Shown here one piece after another: positions 48,394 to 57,277 of a DNA stretch of 64,000 nt; within the stretch, counting starts at the first letter, position 1; each line of letters begins with the position of its first letter. The stretch is taken from assembly GCA_947496865.1 (NCBI GenBank), contig CANMEE010000002.1, positions 806,001 to 870,000 of the forward strand, read 5' to 3'. The notes beneath the pieces were generated by a model that worked only from the letters and a program-made list of their open reading frames with translations, had not been told where the DNA came from and made no database searches. A program made the position numbers and the translations under genes. This DNA comes from an uncultured Sphingomonadaceae bacterium (GTDB lineage Bacteria; Pseudomonadota; Alphaproteobacteria; Sphingomonadales; Sphingomonadaceae).

Positions 48394-50550
48394 ATGACCA
48401 CGCGTGTTCTAATCGTCGATGACCGGCCCACAAATCTAAGGATTTATGCCCAGTTTGTGACTATGATGGGGGAGAAATACTCCTCCGTGACATTTGCTGA
48501 TCCCTTAGAAGCGCTAGAATGGTTGCACGAAAATAACGCCGAGCTGCTGGTTGTTGATTACCGGATGCCAAAAATGAACGGCGCCGAATTCATCAAACAC
48601 GTTCGTCAAATGTCAAAATGTGGCGATGTGCCAGCGATTGTCATTACCGCGCATCAAGATAGAGAATGCCGCCTATCCGCACTAGATGCTGGCGCAACGG
48701 ACTTTTTGCAAAGTCCCGTATCGCATGTGGAATTTTGCCGGCGTGCCATGTCGTTGCTCACTAAGAGTGAAAAAAGCGACAATCTAAGAAAACGTGCCTC
48801 AGAAATCGAACGAAAGCACGCATCGCTTGGCGAAATATCTGACAACCGGGCGCCTGCCAACAAGAGTATGTTGGAACAAATTATCGACACCATTCCGATC
48901 ATGATCAATGCGACAGATCGTGCGGGTCGGTGCCTGTTCACCAACGCCTATCAATCTGCACTATTTGATAAAACACCAGATGAGATGGTTGGCCATGACT
49001 TCGGCGAGATATTGGGGCCCGACCTAGCAAAAAACTCTTATCGCAGAAACGAAATAGTCATCAAATCGGAACAACCGATTCCGCATTATGAAGAAAAATT
49101 CACCAGTGACGGCGTCGAGCTTATTTTCCACTGTAACAAATCTCCTCTACTGAATCATAAAGGAGAGACTATCGGCGTATTAACGACAGCTGTTGATATT
49201 ACGGCGCGCAAATTTGCCGAAGAACATCGCACCCATTTGGCCTTACATGACATGCTAACAGGACTACCGAACCGAGCCTTGCTGGCTGAAAAAGTTCGCA
49301 AGACCATCGAGACATGTAAAAAGAACGGTCAAGAGGCAGCGCTATTGTTGCTGGATCTTGATAGGTTCAAGGTCATCAATGATACACGCGGCCATCATAG
49401 CGGTGACACCTTGTTGCGGGAGGTCGCAGAGCGTTTGGTCGGGATTGTTGGCCCCGACGATTTTGCGGCGCGTATTGGCGGCGACGAATTTGCAATAATC
49501 CTGGGCAAAGTGGATGGCCCAGATGCGATCAATTCTCGCTGCACAAAAATATTGAAAGCGATCAACGAACCTTACTCCATTAGCGGGATTGAACAGGTCA
49601 TCGGCGCTAGTATTGGCGTCAGCCTGATTCCGGCTGATGGCAACGAATATGAAGAATTGCTGAGGCTAGCTGATCTCGCGATGTACGATGCCAAAGCCAA
49701 TGGCCGTAACTGCTACCGTTTCTTCTCCGAAGGGATGAATCAGATTGCCCAGGCGGATGCGTCCTTAGAGATTGAATTGCGGGATGCACTGAGCCAGCAA
49801 CAGTTCGCTTTGGAATATCAGCCGATTGTTGATGCAAAAACACTGGACTATGTCGGATTAGAGGCGTTGATCCGTTGGGATCACCCTACTCGTGGACGTT
49901 TATTGCCGGTACAATTTATTCGCGTTGCCGATGATACGGGGATCATGGATACACTGGGTAAGTGGGTCATCGCTGAGGTATGTCGTCAAATTCGTCAATC
50001 GGCGGATGAAGGCGTCGATCTTCCGCGCGTCGCGATTAACATTTCTCCGCGTCAGTTCCAGAACCAAAATGTCTGCGATGAAGTATTAAAAAATATCGAA
50101 TTGAATAGAATTGATCCTTCAAAAATCGTCGTAGAAATTACCGAAGAGTTGCTGCTCAACAATAATGAACATGTGAGCCAGTCGCTAATCAAATTGCGCG
50201 AAGCCGGTGTTGGTATTTCAATAGACGATTTCGGGACCGGCTATTCCTCGCTGCAATATTTGAGAGATTTGCCAGCCAACTGCCTGAAAATCGATCGTAC
50301 ATTTATATCAAGGATCGAGCATTCTGCCGCTGATCGAGCGATTATCGGTACGATCTCGCATCTTGCCCACGCGCTTGACATGAGAGTGATTGCGGAAGGT
50401 GTCGAAAATGACGCCCAACTTGAACTCTTGCAAGCTTCTGGCTGTGATGAAATTCAAGGCTTTAAGATTGCACGTCCGCAGCATGCCGAAAACCTGTCCA
50501 AGCTGTTCTTAGCGCATCAGAAACAAACAACTAATCCGGCGAAAGTATAG
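48394..50550 (+). CDS. Response regulator REC-PAS-GGDEF-EAL (c-di-GMP turnover), DSF module
   Basis: 718 residues from ATG 48394 (TTG 48367 is a longer alternative). REC domain 1-125: VDD at 8-10, phospho-acceptor D55 (VVDYRMP) and T85, but the usual lysine is replaced by serine (LQSPV, S107). A PAS domain lies at about 158-270 (IIDTIPIMINATDRAGRCLF). GGDEF is intact at 362-366, and an RxxD inhibitory site is absent (GPDD). EAL is intact, with E490-A-L-I-R-W, N549, E581/E584, D611-D612, K632 and QGF (Q688). It could both make and degrade c-di-GMP. Its gene is 5 bases upstream of the RpfC-like kinase, so it is the probable output of that phosphorelay, in place of the HD-GYP protein RpfG. Confidence 0.88.
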   Translation: MTTRVLIVDDRPTNLRIYAQFVTMMGEKYSSVTFADPLEALEWLHENNAELLVVDYRMPKMNGAEFIKHVRQMSKCGDVPAIVITAHQDRECRLSALDAGATDFLQSPVSHVEFCRRAMSLLTKSEKSDNLRKRASEIERKHASLGEISDNRAPANKSMLEQIIDTIPIMINATDRAGRCLFTNAYQSALFDKTPDEMVGHDFGEILGPDLAKNSYRRNEIVIKSEQPIPHYEEKFTSDGVELIFHCNKSPLLNHKGETIGVLTTAVDITARKFAEEHRTHLALHDMLTGLPNRALLAEKVRKTIETCKKNGQEAALLLLDLDRFKVINDTRGHHSGDTLLREVAERLVGIVGPDDFAARIGGDEFAIILGKVDGPDAINSRCTKILKAINEPYSISGIEQVIGASIGVSLIPADGNEYEELLRLADLAMYDAKANGRNCYRFFSEGMNQIAQADASLEIELRDALSQQQFALEYQPIVDAKTLDYVGLEALIRWDHPTRGRLLPVQFIRVADDTGIMDTLGKWVIAEVCRQIRQSADEGVDLPRVAINISPRQFQNQNVCDEVLKNIELNRIDPSKIVVEITEELLLNNNEHVSQSLIKLREAGVGISIDDFGTGYSSLQYLRDLPANCLKIDRTFISRIEHSAADRAIIGTISHLAHALDMRVIAEGVENDAQLELLQASGCDEIQGFKIARPQHAENLSKLFLAHQKQTTNPAKV

Positions 50551-50555
50551 GCACG

Positions 50556-53135
50556 ATGCTATCCTTCAAGCCGCGCAAACGTCACACGAAACATAGCGCC
50601 AAGAGCAAGCACCGGAATCATCACCATCACTCGCACCGCGGCGACATAGTCGAACGCGGCCGGGATCGTGAGCGTGAGATGATTATCAATCGACTGGTTT
50701 TGATCATCATCGCTCTGACGGTGGCCTATTTTCTCAACGGCGCTCCCGATCTCATATTAGGCTTTCAGCTTCATCTGATCGGTAGCCTTGCACTTTTGAT
50801 TGCCTATCGATTCAGGCCTGCCCCTAGCAATAATAGACGGCTGGCGGGCTTGGTGGTTGATTTTGGTGTCTCAACTTATTTGTTCGAAATTGGCGGTGGA
50901 GCCGTTGCCGCCCTCTATCCTTTATATCTATGGGTGATATTGGGATATGGTTTCCGCTTTGGTATCAAATGGCTGGCAGTAGCGGCGGCATTAGGAACCT
51001 TTTCATTCGGTTGGACCGTATATTCGGTATCTTATTGGCACCACAACTTGTCGCTATCAATCGGACTTCTAGTTGGCCTTGTCGTGGTTCCAGCCTATTG
51101 CTCAACTTTAATCATCAAAATTTCTAAGGCAACGAAAGAAGCCGAAAACGCAAATAAGGCAAAAAGCCTGTTTCTGGCGAGTATTAGCCATGAATTGCGC
51201 ACACCGCTCAATGCCATTATCGGATATGGCACCCACTTATTAGATATGAAATTACCCGAAGCACAACAACAAATGGTAGGAACCAGTGTGTCGGCAGGGC
51301 GGCATCTGCTTCATCTTATCAATCAACTCCTGACCTTTGCGCAATCAGACACACAGGAAGAACTGCCAGAACCGAAAGAATTCAGCATCGTTGACGTCTT
51401 AACCGACGTACGGGATATATTGCAATTGGCAGCTTCCGAGAAGGGTTTGAGAATTCACCTGCAAGCCGAAGCACTCAGCGATCAACGCATAACGGGACAG
51501 CTGGATTATATCCGCAACATTTTGATTAACCTGACGAGCAACGCGGTCAAATTTACCGAGACCGGAACGGTGACGTTAAAATGTGGAATATATGAAGATG
51601 GGGAACTGCCGCTCCTATGGTGTTCTGTAACTGACACCGGACCAGGAATACCCGAAGAAGCACACGAAAAAATATTTGGTGTTTTTCAGCAAGCCGATGA
51701 CAGCATTGTAGATAATTTCGGTGGTACAGGGTTGGGTCTGGCCATCTGTCAACAATTGGCGATGCAAATGGGCGGTGATATTTCGCTAGAGAGCAATGTA
51801 GGAGAAGGTAGCACCTTTACTTTGAGTTGCCCTATCAACCCGGTTGCTGAAGGCGACAGCGTGCAAAGCAAAGAAAGCTACAGAATATTGTCTCTAGGGT
51901 TTGGTCTAACTGGGCCGACTATCAGTCGAAAAGAGGATGGTGAGCTCTATGTTGAACATATCCAATGTGCCAGAAACGACCGTCTAGAAGCAATCCTCAA
52001 GAATCGCTCCCTTTCCTCATATGACATGGCCCTGTTAGACGACGAAATAGCAGAACAGCATAAAGATGATGCGGTCTTCTGGAACTATTTTCGAGACGCT
52101 AACTTGCCACCGGTATTGCTATCCAAAAATAGCAGCAAAAGTCTGGACGAGATAAAACTACGCGCGGCTTTTGCCTCGGTCTTACCAGCATCCCCTGACT
52201 TCGATACCATTCGAAGCGTCGTTCAAATTGGCTGTTCCTTCAATCGGCTCGGTAAAGAGATTGTCGAAGACCCCAATAGGATCATCCGTAAGTCGGCGTT
52301 ACTCAATATATTGGTGGCCGACGATAATCGGACCAACCAATTAGTTTTGGAAACCATATTGAGCAATGCTGGTCATAGGGTGGTGGTAGCCTCTGATGGC
52401 GAAAAAGCATTGGATGAACTGGAGAAGCAAGCTTTCGATATCGTATTTCTCGATGTCAATATGCCGAATATTGGTGGCATTGAATGCTGTAAATTATGGC
52501 GCCAGATCGAAGGGCCACGCAACCATACCCCAATTATCGGGCTAACCGCTGACTCGACCGCGGAAACAGAGAAAAAATGCCTGGATGCAGGTATGGACCT
52601 GCGCCTCACCAAGCCAATCGAGGCCGGCTTGCTGCTGGACACTGTTGCACAACAGACCGGCAATTTCTTCAGCCCGGATGAAGCTAAGGAGGTGGCTGGT
52701 AATGACCCATTTGACGTTGTCCAATCCATCGGATCAGGATCAGCGGGTGATCAAAGCCCGCCAATTGACGTCAAGCAATTGGATTATCTGAGATCCATCG
52801 GAGACGAGAGCTTTGTTCAATCCATCGTTAATGCATATGTTGAAGACACATTAGACATTATGGTTGCCTTCAGTAAATCTGTTGAGCAGAGCGACGTAGA
52901 AGATTTTCGCTTTCAGGCCCATGCTTTCAAGAGCGGTGCAAACAATGTTGGCGCGACCAAACTGGCACAGATGTGCGGTCACTTTGAAGTGATCACTGAA
53001 GCAGAGTTCACCAAACGGCGTTTTGAGTATCTCGCACGCGCCGAGGAGGAAGTTTCACGGATTACGAACTTCTTCAAAAATCCAAAAACATACGATGATG
53101 ATGATACAAACGACGGCTATATTGCAGCCGGTTAA
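50556..53135 (+). CDS. rpfC: RpfC-like hybrid sensor histidine kinase (TM-HisKA-HATPase-REC-HPt)
   Basis: 859 residues. A basic, His-rich N-terminal tail (1-41) precedes five or six membrane helices (about 45-190) with YPLYLWVILGYGFRFG, similar to the input region of RpfC. The HisKA phospho-histidine is H212 (SISHELRTPLNAII). HATPase motifs are INLTSNAVKFT (325-334), DTGPGIP (360-366) and GGTGLGLAI (389-397). At 443-570 there is a degenerate receiver-like segment. An active REC follows with DD 589-590, D633 and K686 (LTKP). The HPt histidine is H789 (QAHAFKSGANNVGA). This is the architecture of the DSF receptor RpfC. It ends 9 bases from the convergent rpfF-like stop. Confidence 0.87.
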   Translation: MLSFKPRKRHTKHSAKSKHRNHHHHSHRGDIVERGRDREREMIINRLVLIIIALTVAYFLNGAPDLILGFQLHLIGSLALLIAYRFRPAPSNNRRLAGLVVDFGVSTYLFEIGGGAVAALYPLYLWVILGYGFRFGIKWLAVAAALGTFSFGWTVYSVSYWHHNLSLSIGLLVGLVVVPAYCSTLIIKISKATKEAENANKAKSLFLASISHELRTPLNAIIGYGTHLLDMKLPEAQQQMVGTSVSAGRHLLHLINQLLTFAQSDTQEELPEPKEFSIVDVLTDVRDILQLAASEKGLRIHLQAEALSDQRITGQLDYIRNILINLTSNAVKFTETGTVTLKCGIYEDGELPLLWCSVTDTGPGIPEEAHEKIFGVFQQADDSIVDNFGGTGLGLAICQQLAMQMGGDISLESNVGEGSTFTLSCPINPVAEGDSVQSKESYRILSLGFGLTGPTISRKEDGELYVEHIQCARNDRLEAILKNRSLSSYDMALLDDEIAEQHKDDAVFWNYFRDANLPPVLLSKNSSKSLDEIKLRAAFASVLPASPDFDTIRSVVQIGCSFNRLGKEIVEDPNRIIRKSALLNILVADDNRTNQLVLETILSNAGHRVVVASDGEKALDELEKQAFDIVFLDVNMPNIGGIECCKLWRQIEGPRNHTPIIGLTADSTAETEKKCLDAGMDLRLTKPIEAGLLLDTVAQQTGNFFSPDEAKEVAGNDPFDVVQSIGSGSAGDQSPPIDVKQLDYLRSIGDESFVQSIVNAYVEDTLDIMVAFSKSVEQSDVEDFRFQAHAFKSGANNVGATKLAQMCGHFEVITEAEFTKRRFEYLARAEEEVSRITNFFKNPKTYDDDDTNDGYIAAG

Positions 53136-53144
53136 AAACGGTTA

Positions 53145-54098
53145 TCAAACCGCTCGAAGCGAGCGAGCTATTCTGCGTTCTTGCGCCGTGGCCAAACGTT
53201 CCATTTTGCGGACATCAGCCTCTTCCAAATGGAGTGCAGTTTCCGCCCACATTTCGGTGATCTCCAACAATTCGTCTATCGTGACGGGATTGGCTAAGCG
53301 CCTTGCCTTATAAACAGCGCGCTCCGCATGGAAACGTTTCCGATTTGTCTTTGTGTATTCGACAATTGCTTCTTCGCCTTTACCGTCTTCAGCCAAAATA
53401 TCGACCACGCCCATTTCATAAAGTTCTTCGGCCGTGAACAACTTTCCTTCCAGAATGAACTGTTCAGTCTCTTTGCGTCCGAGACGTTGTCTCAGATAGC
53501 TATAGGCACCCATACCGGGGAACAGATTGAAGAGGATTTCGGGCAAGCCCAATCTTGCGCTTCTTTCGGCGACCAAAATATCAAATGCCAAAGCATGTTC
53601 GAAACCGCCACCCAGCGCATCGCCTTGCACCAGAGCCATGGTAATAATCGGAGCACCGAAACCAGTACTGTTCGCATATTGCATGTGAACACAAGTTCGT
53701 GCGTATTTTTTCAAAGCACCCAAGTCGCGACGACGAATGCAGTCGGCAAAATGCTTCAGATCACCGCCGAGATTGTAAATGCCCGGCGTGTGCGATCCGC
53801 AAACAAAATAGCGTAGAGGATCTATGTCATTTGATACATCGACCGCATAATTTGCGTGCACCCAATCCTGAACCAATTGGATCTCGTCGCCCAGTTCATA
53901 TGTATAGCTGGGACGAGATTTCTGGTTCATGTAGCACCAGAAAATTTCGTCAGATTTATCGAACCGCAAATCAATTTCGTTGAATTTTCGTGTGAATATA
54001 TCTCGGCCAAAACCACTCTGTGTAGTGATCAATGCTTCCGTCGCATCAAGAACCAAATCGCCCTCAATATCATTTACGGCTTGGCTTCGTACATCCAT
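53145..54098 (-). CDS. rpfF: RpfF-like DSF synthase (crotonase family)
   Basis: 317 residues from ATG 54098 (GGAGAG five bases upstream). The crotonase fold has VQGDALGGGFEHALAFDI and GLPEILFNLFPGMGAYSYL, which match the diagnostic RpfF region. The two catalytic glutamates of RpfF (E141 and E161 in Xanthomonas) correspond to E167 and E187, with the same 20-residue spacing. RpfF-type enzymes both dehydrate a 3-hydroxyacyl-ACP and release the cis-2-unsaturated fatty acid signal. It is convergent with the RpfC-like kinase. The product chain length is unknown; branched acyl starters could come from the branched-chain dehydrogenase at 39036-42654. Confidence 0.88.
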   Translation of the reverse strand: MDVRSQAVNDIEGDLVLDATEALITTQSGFGRDIFTRKFNEIDLRFDKSDEIFWCYMNQKSRPSYTYELGDEIQLVQDWVHANYAVDVSNDIDPLRYFVCGSHTPGIYNLGGDLKHFADCIRRRDLGALKKYARTCVHMQYANSTGFGAPIITMALVQGDALGGGFEHALAFDILVAERSARLGLPEILFNLFPGMGAYSYLRQRLGRKETEQFILEGKLFTAEELYEMGVVDILAEDGKGEEAIVEYTKTNRKRFHAERAVYKARRLANPVTIDELLEITEMWAETALHLEEADVRKMERLATAQERRIARSLRAV

Positions 54099-54387
54099 AT
54101 ATACTCTCCACATTATCGGGGTTGCGTCGATACTGTGACGTAACAATTTCCGATCTGCTTGGGATATATTTTTATGGCACGCCCCAAAAAGAAGCAAGCA
54201 AAAGTAAAAAGTTTAAATTACATCCTTAATGGACTTAAAAAAATGCCTGTCTTTGGCGAGACTTAGTGGTAAATAACTCTTTGTAAAATATCGTAAAATA
54301 GGATTTATATTCCTGTATTTTCGAGCGTTGACCTTGCTATTATCGGCCACGCGTCGAACATTTAAATATTGTTTCCTTGGCAACTAC

Positions 54388-55389
54388 TCAACCAGCATCA
54401 GCTTCAGAACCCGCCGATGCACTGATCAACCCACGATAGGCACGTGTTGCTGACCTTGTGCCTTTGGTAACCTCGAAAACATCTTCTGCAATGGGCATTG
54501 CCACATTGTATTTTTTGGCAAGCGCCATGACCGTCGGGGCGCTTTTTACGCCTTCTGCGACCATCAGCATCTCTTCGATGATTTCGTCAATCTTACGTCC
54601 CTTGCCGAGCTCGACGCCAACATGACGGTTCCGACTCAACGGACTGGTGCAGGTCGCGATCATATCTCCCATTCCCGTAAGACCGGAGAATGTCTCGGGA
54701 CGCCCGCCCATCGCTACGCCCAAGCGGGTAATTTCGGCAAGACCACGAGTAATGAGTGCAGAGCGTGTGTTGTCCCCTGCTCCCAATCCGTCGCCCATAC
54801 CGACGGCAATGGCGATAATATTTTTAAGCACGCCACCCAATTCGCAACCAAGCAAGTCGGTATTGGTGTAAACGCGAAACAATCCCGAGTGGAATAGCTG
54901 CTGTAGTTGTTTCACGATAATTTCATCTTCCATGGAAATTACGCTGGCGGCCGCCTGCCCTGCCATAATTTCCCGCGCCAAATTCGGGCCAGTCAACACG
55001 CCCACTGGATGGCCCGGCAACACATCTTCAATAACTTCCGTCATCCGCTTACCGGTAGATAATTCTAGGCCCTTAGTTAGGCTAATCACCGGCACCCATG
55101 GTCGTAAAAAAGGCCGTGCTTCTTCCAATACAGTTCGGAAATTGCTCGATGGGATGCCCATGACCAAAACATCGGCATCGGATACGGCATCCCCAATAGC
55201 ACTGGTGGCCTTTAAAGCCTCAGGCAATATTGCATCCGGAAGATATTTGCTGTTGCGATGGTTGTCATTAATGTCGGCTACAGTCTCGCTGTCTCTGGCC
55301 CATATTTTTATCGGTGCATTGCGCGACACCAAAGAGGCCACCGTCGTCCCCCAGGAACCACCACCCAATAATCCAACGCGCAATTTCAT
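54388..55389 (-). CDS. gpsA: NAD(P)H-dependent glycerol-3-phosphate dehydrogenase
   Basis: 333 residues. It reduces DHAP to sn-glycerol 3-phosphate, the backbone for phospholipids and storage lipids. The N-terminal nucleotide motif GLLGGGSWGTTVASLVSRN is present, as are GIPSSNFRTVLEE, SLTKGLE, the substrate motif LKNIIAIAVGMGDGLGAGDN, and TGMGDMIATCTS. It is the last gene of the lipid cluster, 70 bases after the preceding hydrolase. Upstream of the rpfF start there is a 289-base AT-rich region with no supported gene. Confidence 0.94.
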   Translation of the reverse strand: MKLRVGLLGGGSWGTTVASLVSRNAPIKIWARDSETVADINDNHRNSKYLPDAILPEALKATSAIGDAVSDADVLVMGIPSSNFRTVLEEARPFLRPWVPVISLTKGLELSTGKRMTEVIEDVLPGHPVGVLTGPNLAREIMAGQAAASVISMEDEIIVKQLQQLFHSGLFRVYTNTDLLGCELGGVLKNIIAIAVGMGDGLGAGDNTRSALITRGLAEITRLGVAMGGRPETFSGLTGMGDMIATCTSPLSRNRHVGVELGKGRKIDEIIEEMLMVAEGVKSAPTVMALAKKYNVAMPIAEDVFEVTKGTRSATRAYRGLISASAGSEADAG

Positions 55390-55459
55390 CCTATTTTCCC
55401 CAATATTTCTTGCGACTCCCCTTTTTGAGAAGCTCTATCCTATCAAACTGGCTGGAAAT

Positions 55460-56389
55460 TCAGTGTTTTGCAAGAAATGCGAGATGGAAAGACGCGGTAT
55501 CTTTAGGTTTTTCGATCATCGGCACATGGCCGGTTTCTTCCAGGATAACCGCTTCGCTATTCTTAATGCATTCGTCCAATACAGCAACACAGCTGACATC
55601 AATCAATCTATCATGACGCCCCCAGACAATTAGACTTGGCGCAGCGACTTCACCCAAGCGATCATTAAGCGGGTCATTGATACCGGAGCCCGCAATCTGC
55701 CAGAATATTTTATCCAAAACATCTTTGTGGGCGTTAGCCTCTGCAAAAAACAGCTTTTTGAAATTTTTAGGCATAGGGACCGGTTCATAGGAAACGAAGG
55801 CCATTAGCCGGTCAACATCCGCGAGACTGTTCAACGCCAGAGCGTTTTCTCCCTTCTCAGCAGCAATCTGTAATTCGCTCTTATCCGGTCCAACAACGCC
55901 TGCGTTATTGAACAAACTTAACGACGCTACCTTGTCGGGATATTCCAGAGCAAATTGCAACGCGATGAAGCCCCCCATGCTGTTACCACCAATATGGCAA
56001 TTGGTTATGTTCATAGCATCCAGAAAAGCGTTTAACCGGTGCGCCTGTGTTGGAACGTCATAGTCGCGATCCAATGATCTGTCATTTTCACCAAAACCCG
56101 GTAAGTCAGGCGCAATCAAGCGATGATACTTGGTAATATGGGGCGCATAGATTGACCAGTTATCCTTGTCTCCGCCAAAGCCGTGCAACAGAACCACGGG
56201 TACGCCGTCACTGCGGCCGCCCTCCAGATAAGGCCAGATATCATCGCCAACCTTGATAGACTTCTGCCGCATACCGCCGCGCAAACGGATCATGGCTGTC
56301 ATAAGCCCGTACATAGCTTTTGGAAAAACGAAATATCCGAACAAGACTGCCAAGATTATCGTGCCGAGAATATATAATATGATCATCAT
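55460..56389 (-). CDS. Alpha/beta hydrolase, lipase-like, membrane-anchored
   Basis: 309 residues. An N-terminal hydrophobic helix (2-22, MIILYILGTIILAVLFGYF) probably anchors it in the membrane. The alpha/beta-hydrolase core has HGFGGDKDNW (oxyanion region), the nucleophile S137 in GGNSMGG, an acidic WGRHDRLI and the catalytic histidine in ETGHVPMIEKP. It resembles Psychrobacter/Moraxella-type lipases and meta-cleavage hydrolases in outline. Context in the neutral-lipid cluster favours a lipid ester. The start overlaps nothing, and the gene lies 30 bases from the next upstream ORF. Confidence 0.85.
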   Translation of the reverse strand: MMIILYILGTIILAVLFGYFVFPKAMYGLMTAMIRLRGGMRQKSIKVGDDIWPYLEGGRSDGVPVVLLHGFGGDKDNWSIYAPHITKYHRLIAPDLPGFGENDRSLDRDYDVPTQAHRLNAFLDAMNITNCHIGGNSMGGFIALQFALEYPDKVASLSLFNNAGVVGPDKSELQIAAEKGENALALNSLADVDRLMAFVSYEPVPMPKNFKKLFFAEANAHKDVLDKIFWQIAGSGINDPLNDRLGEVAAPSLIVWGRHDRLIDVSCVAVLDECIKNSEAVILEETGHVPMIEKPKDTASFHLAFLAKH

Positions 56390-56419
56390 TGCGAAGTCCC
56401 CTCATCCGCACTTGTTAAG

Positions 56420-57277
56420 TCACGACAGCACAAGGATACTCTGTAACCAGTCGGTCATGTCCGTCAGCACTGTGTCTTTTTCTGGCTCATTGAAAATCTC
56501 GTGAAACAATTCGGGATAAATTTTCAATTGTTTCTGGCTCGAACCAATATTTTTGCTCAAAAATACGGACCCTTCGGGCGCGGTCAGACTATCGTTCTCG
56601 CCATGAAGCAGTAACAACGGCAGTGTTATTTTCGCCGCCTGATTTTGTACTCGCTCCATATTAGTCATCATTTCGGCCGCCAACCGGGCGCTGATCTTGG
56701 TGCCCGAGACCAGCGGGTCGGCCAGATAATCTGCGACCACCGTTGGATCGCGACTAACGCCATTAGCGTCCAACGCCAAAACACCCATTTTTGGAGCCAC
56801 CTTTGAAAGAAATTTACTCAACCCCTTCATGAATCCAGAAGGCTCCTCAGTAGCCTTTATGGCAGGGCCAGACAAAACCGCAGCCGCAAAGCGCGACTGG
56901 TTTTCTAGTAAATAAGTCGCGCCGATTAACCCGCCCAAGCTATGCCCTACCAATATGAGCGGCATTGTTTTTTGATTAGCTGGCAATTGTTCAATCAGCA
57001 CATTCAAACCATCATGGTATACCGAGAAGTTAGGAACAAAACCATTTTCGCCATCGGACTTTCCGTGGCCCCAATGATCAAGCGTTTGAACGGCAAGGTT
57101 ATTTTTGACGCAATGGTTCGCAAAATATTCATAGCGGCTACTATGTTCATCATAACCATGAACAAGTATGACAACCGCTTTGGCGGGCGTCTCAGGGGTC
57201 CAGCTTTGACGATAGAGAGTTGCTCCTGCTGCCACTGACGGAGCAGACAAAGTCAATTTCCCCTCTTGATGGATCAA
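56420..57277 (-). CDS. Alpha/beta hydrolase, monoacylglycerol lipase / lysophospholipase-like
   Basis: 285 residues. The Hydrolase_4 (serine aminopeptidase S33) type core has LVHGYDEHSSRYEYFA, DHWGHGKSDGENGF, nucleophile S113 in VGHSLGG, LLLLHGENDSLTAPEGS with the catalytic aspartate, and ELFHEIFNEPEK with the histidine. This is the monoglyceride lipase pattern. The start overlaps the stop of the patatin gene by four bases (ATGA). Likely hydrolyses monoacylglycerol left by lipolysis, by context. Confidence 0.88.
   Translation of the reverse strand: MIHQEGKLTLSAPSVAAGATLYRQSWTPETPAKAVVILVHGYDEHSSRYEYFANHCVKNNLAVQTLDHWGHGKSDGENGFVPNFSVYHDGLNVLIEQLPANQKTMPLILVGHSLGGLIGATYLLENQSRFAAAVLSGPAIKATEEPSGFMKGLSKFLSKVAPKMGVLALDANGVSRDPTVVADYLADPLVSGTKISARLAAEMMTNMERVQNQAAKITLPLLLLHGENDSLTAPEGSVFLSKNIGSSQKQLKIYPELFHEIFNEPEKDTVLTDMTDWLQSILVLS

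Noticed and set aside
53150..53165. Hairpin CGCTCG-AAG-CGAGCG near the convergent stops of rpfC and rpfF
   Set aside because: It lies inside the rpfF 3' coding end and has no T tract; not enough for a terminator call.
54174..54266. 30-codon plus-strand frame in the region upstream of rpfF, encoding a Lys-rich peptide starting MARPKKKQAK
   Set aside because: Ribosome site is weak, the DNA is A-rich so Lys codons are expected by chance, and it lies in the likely rpfF promoter region. No support beyond its existence.
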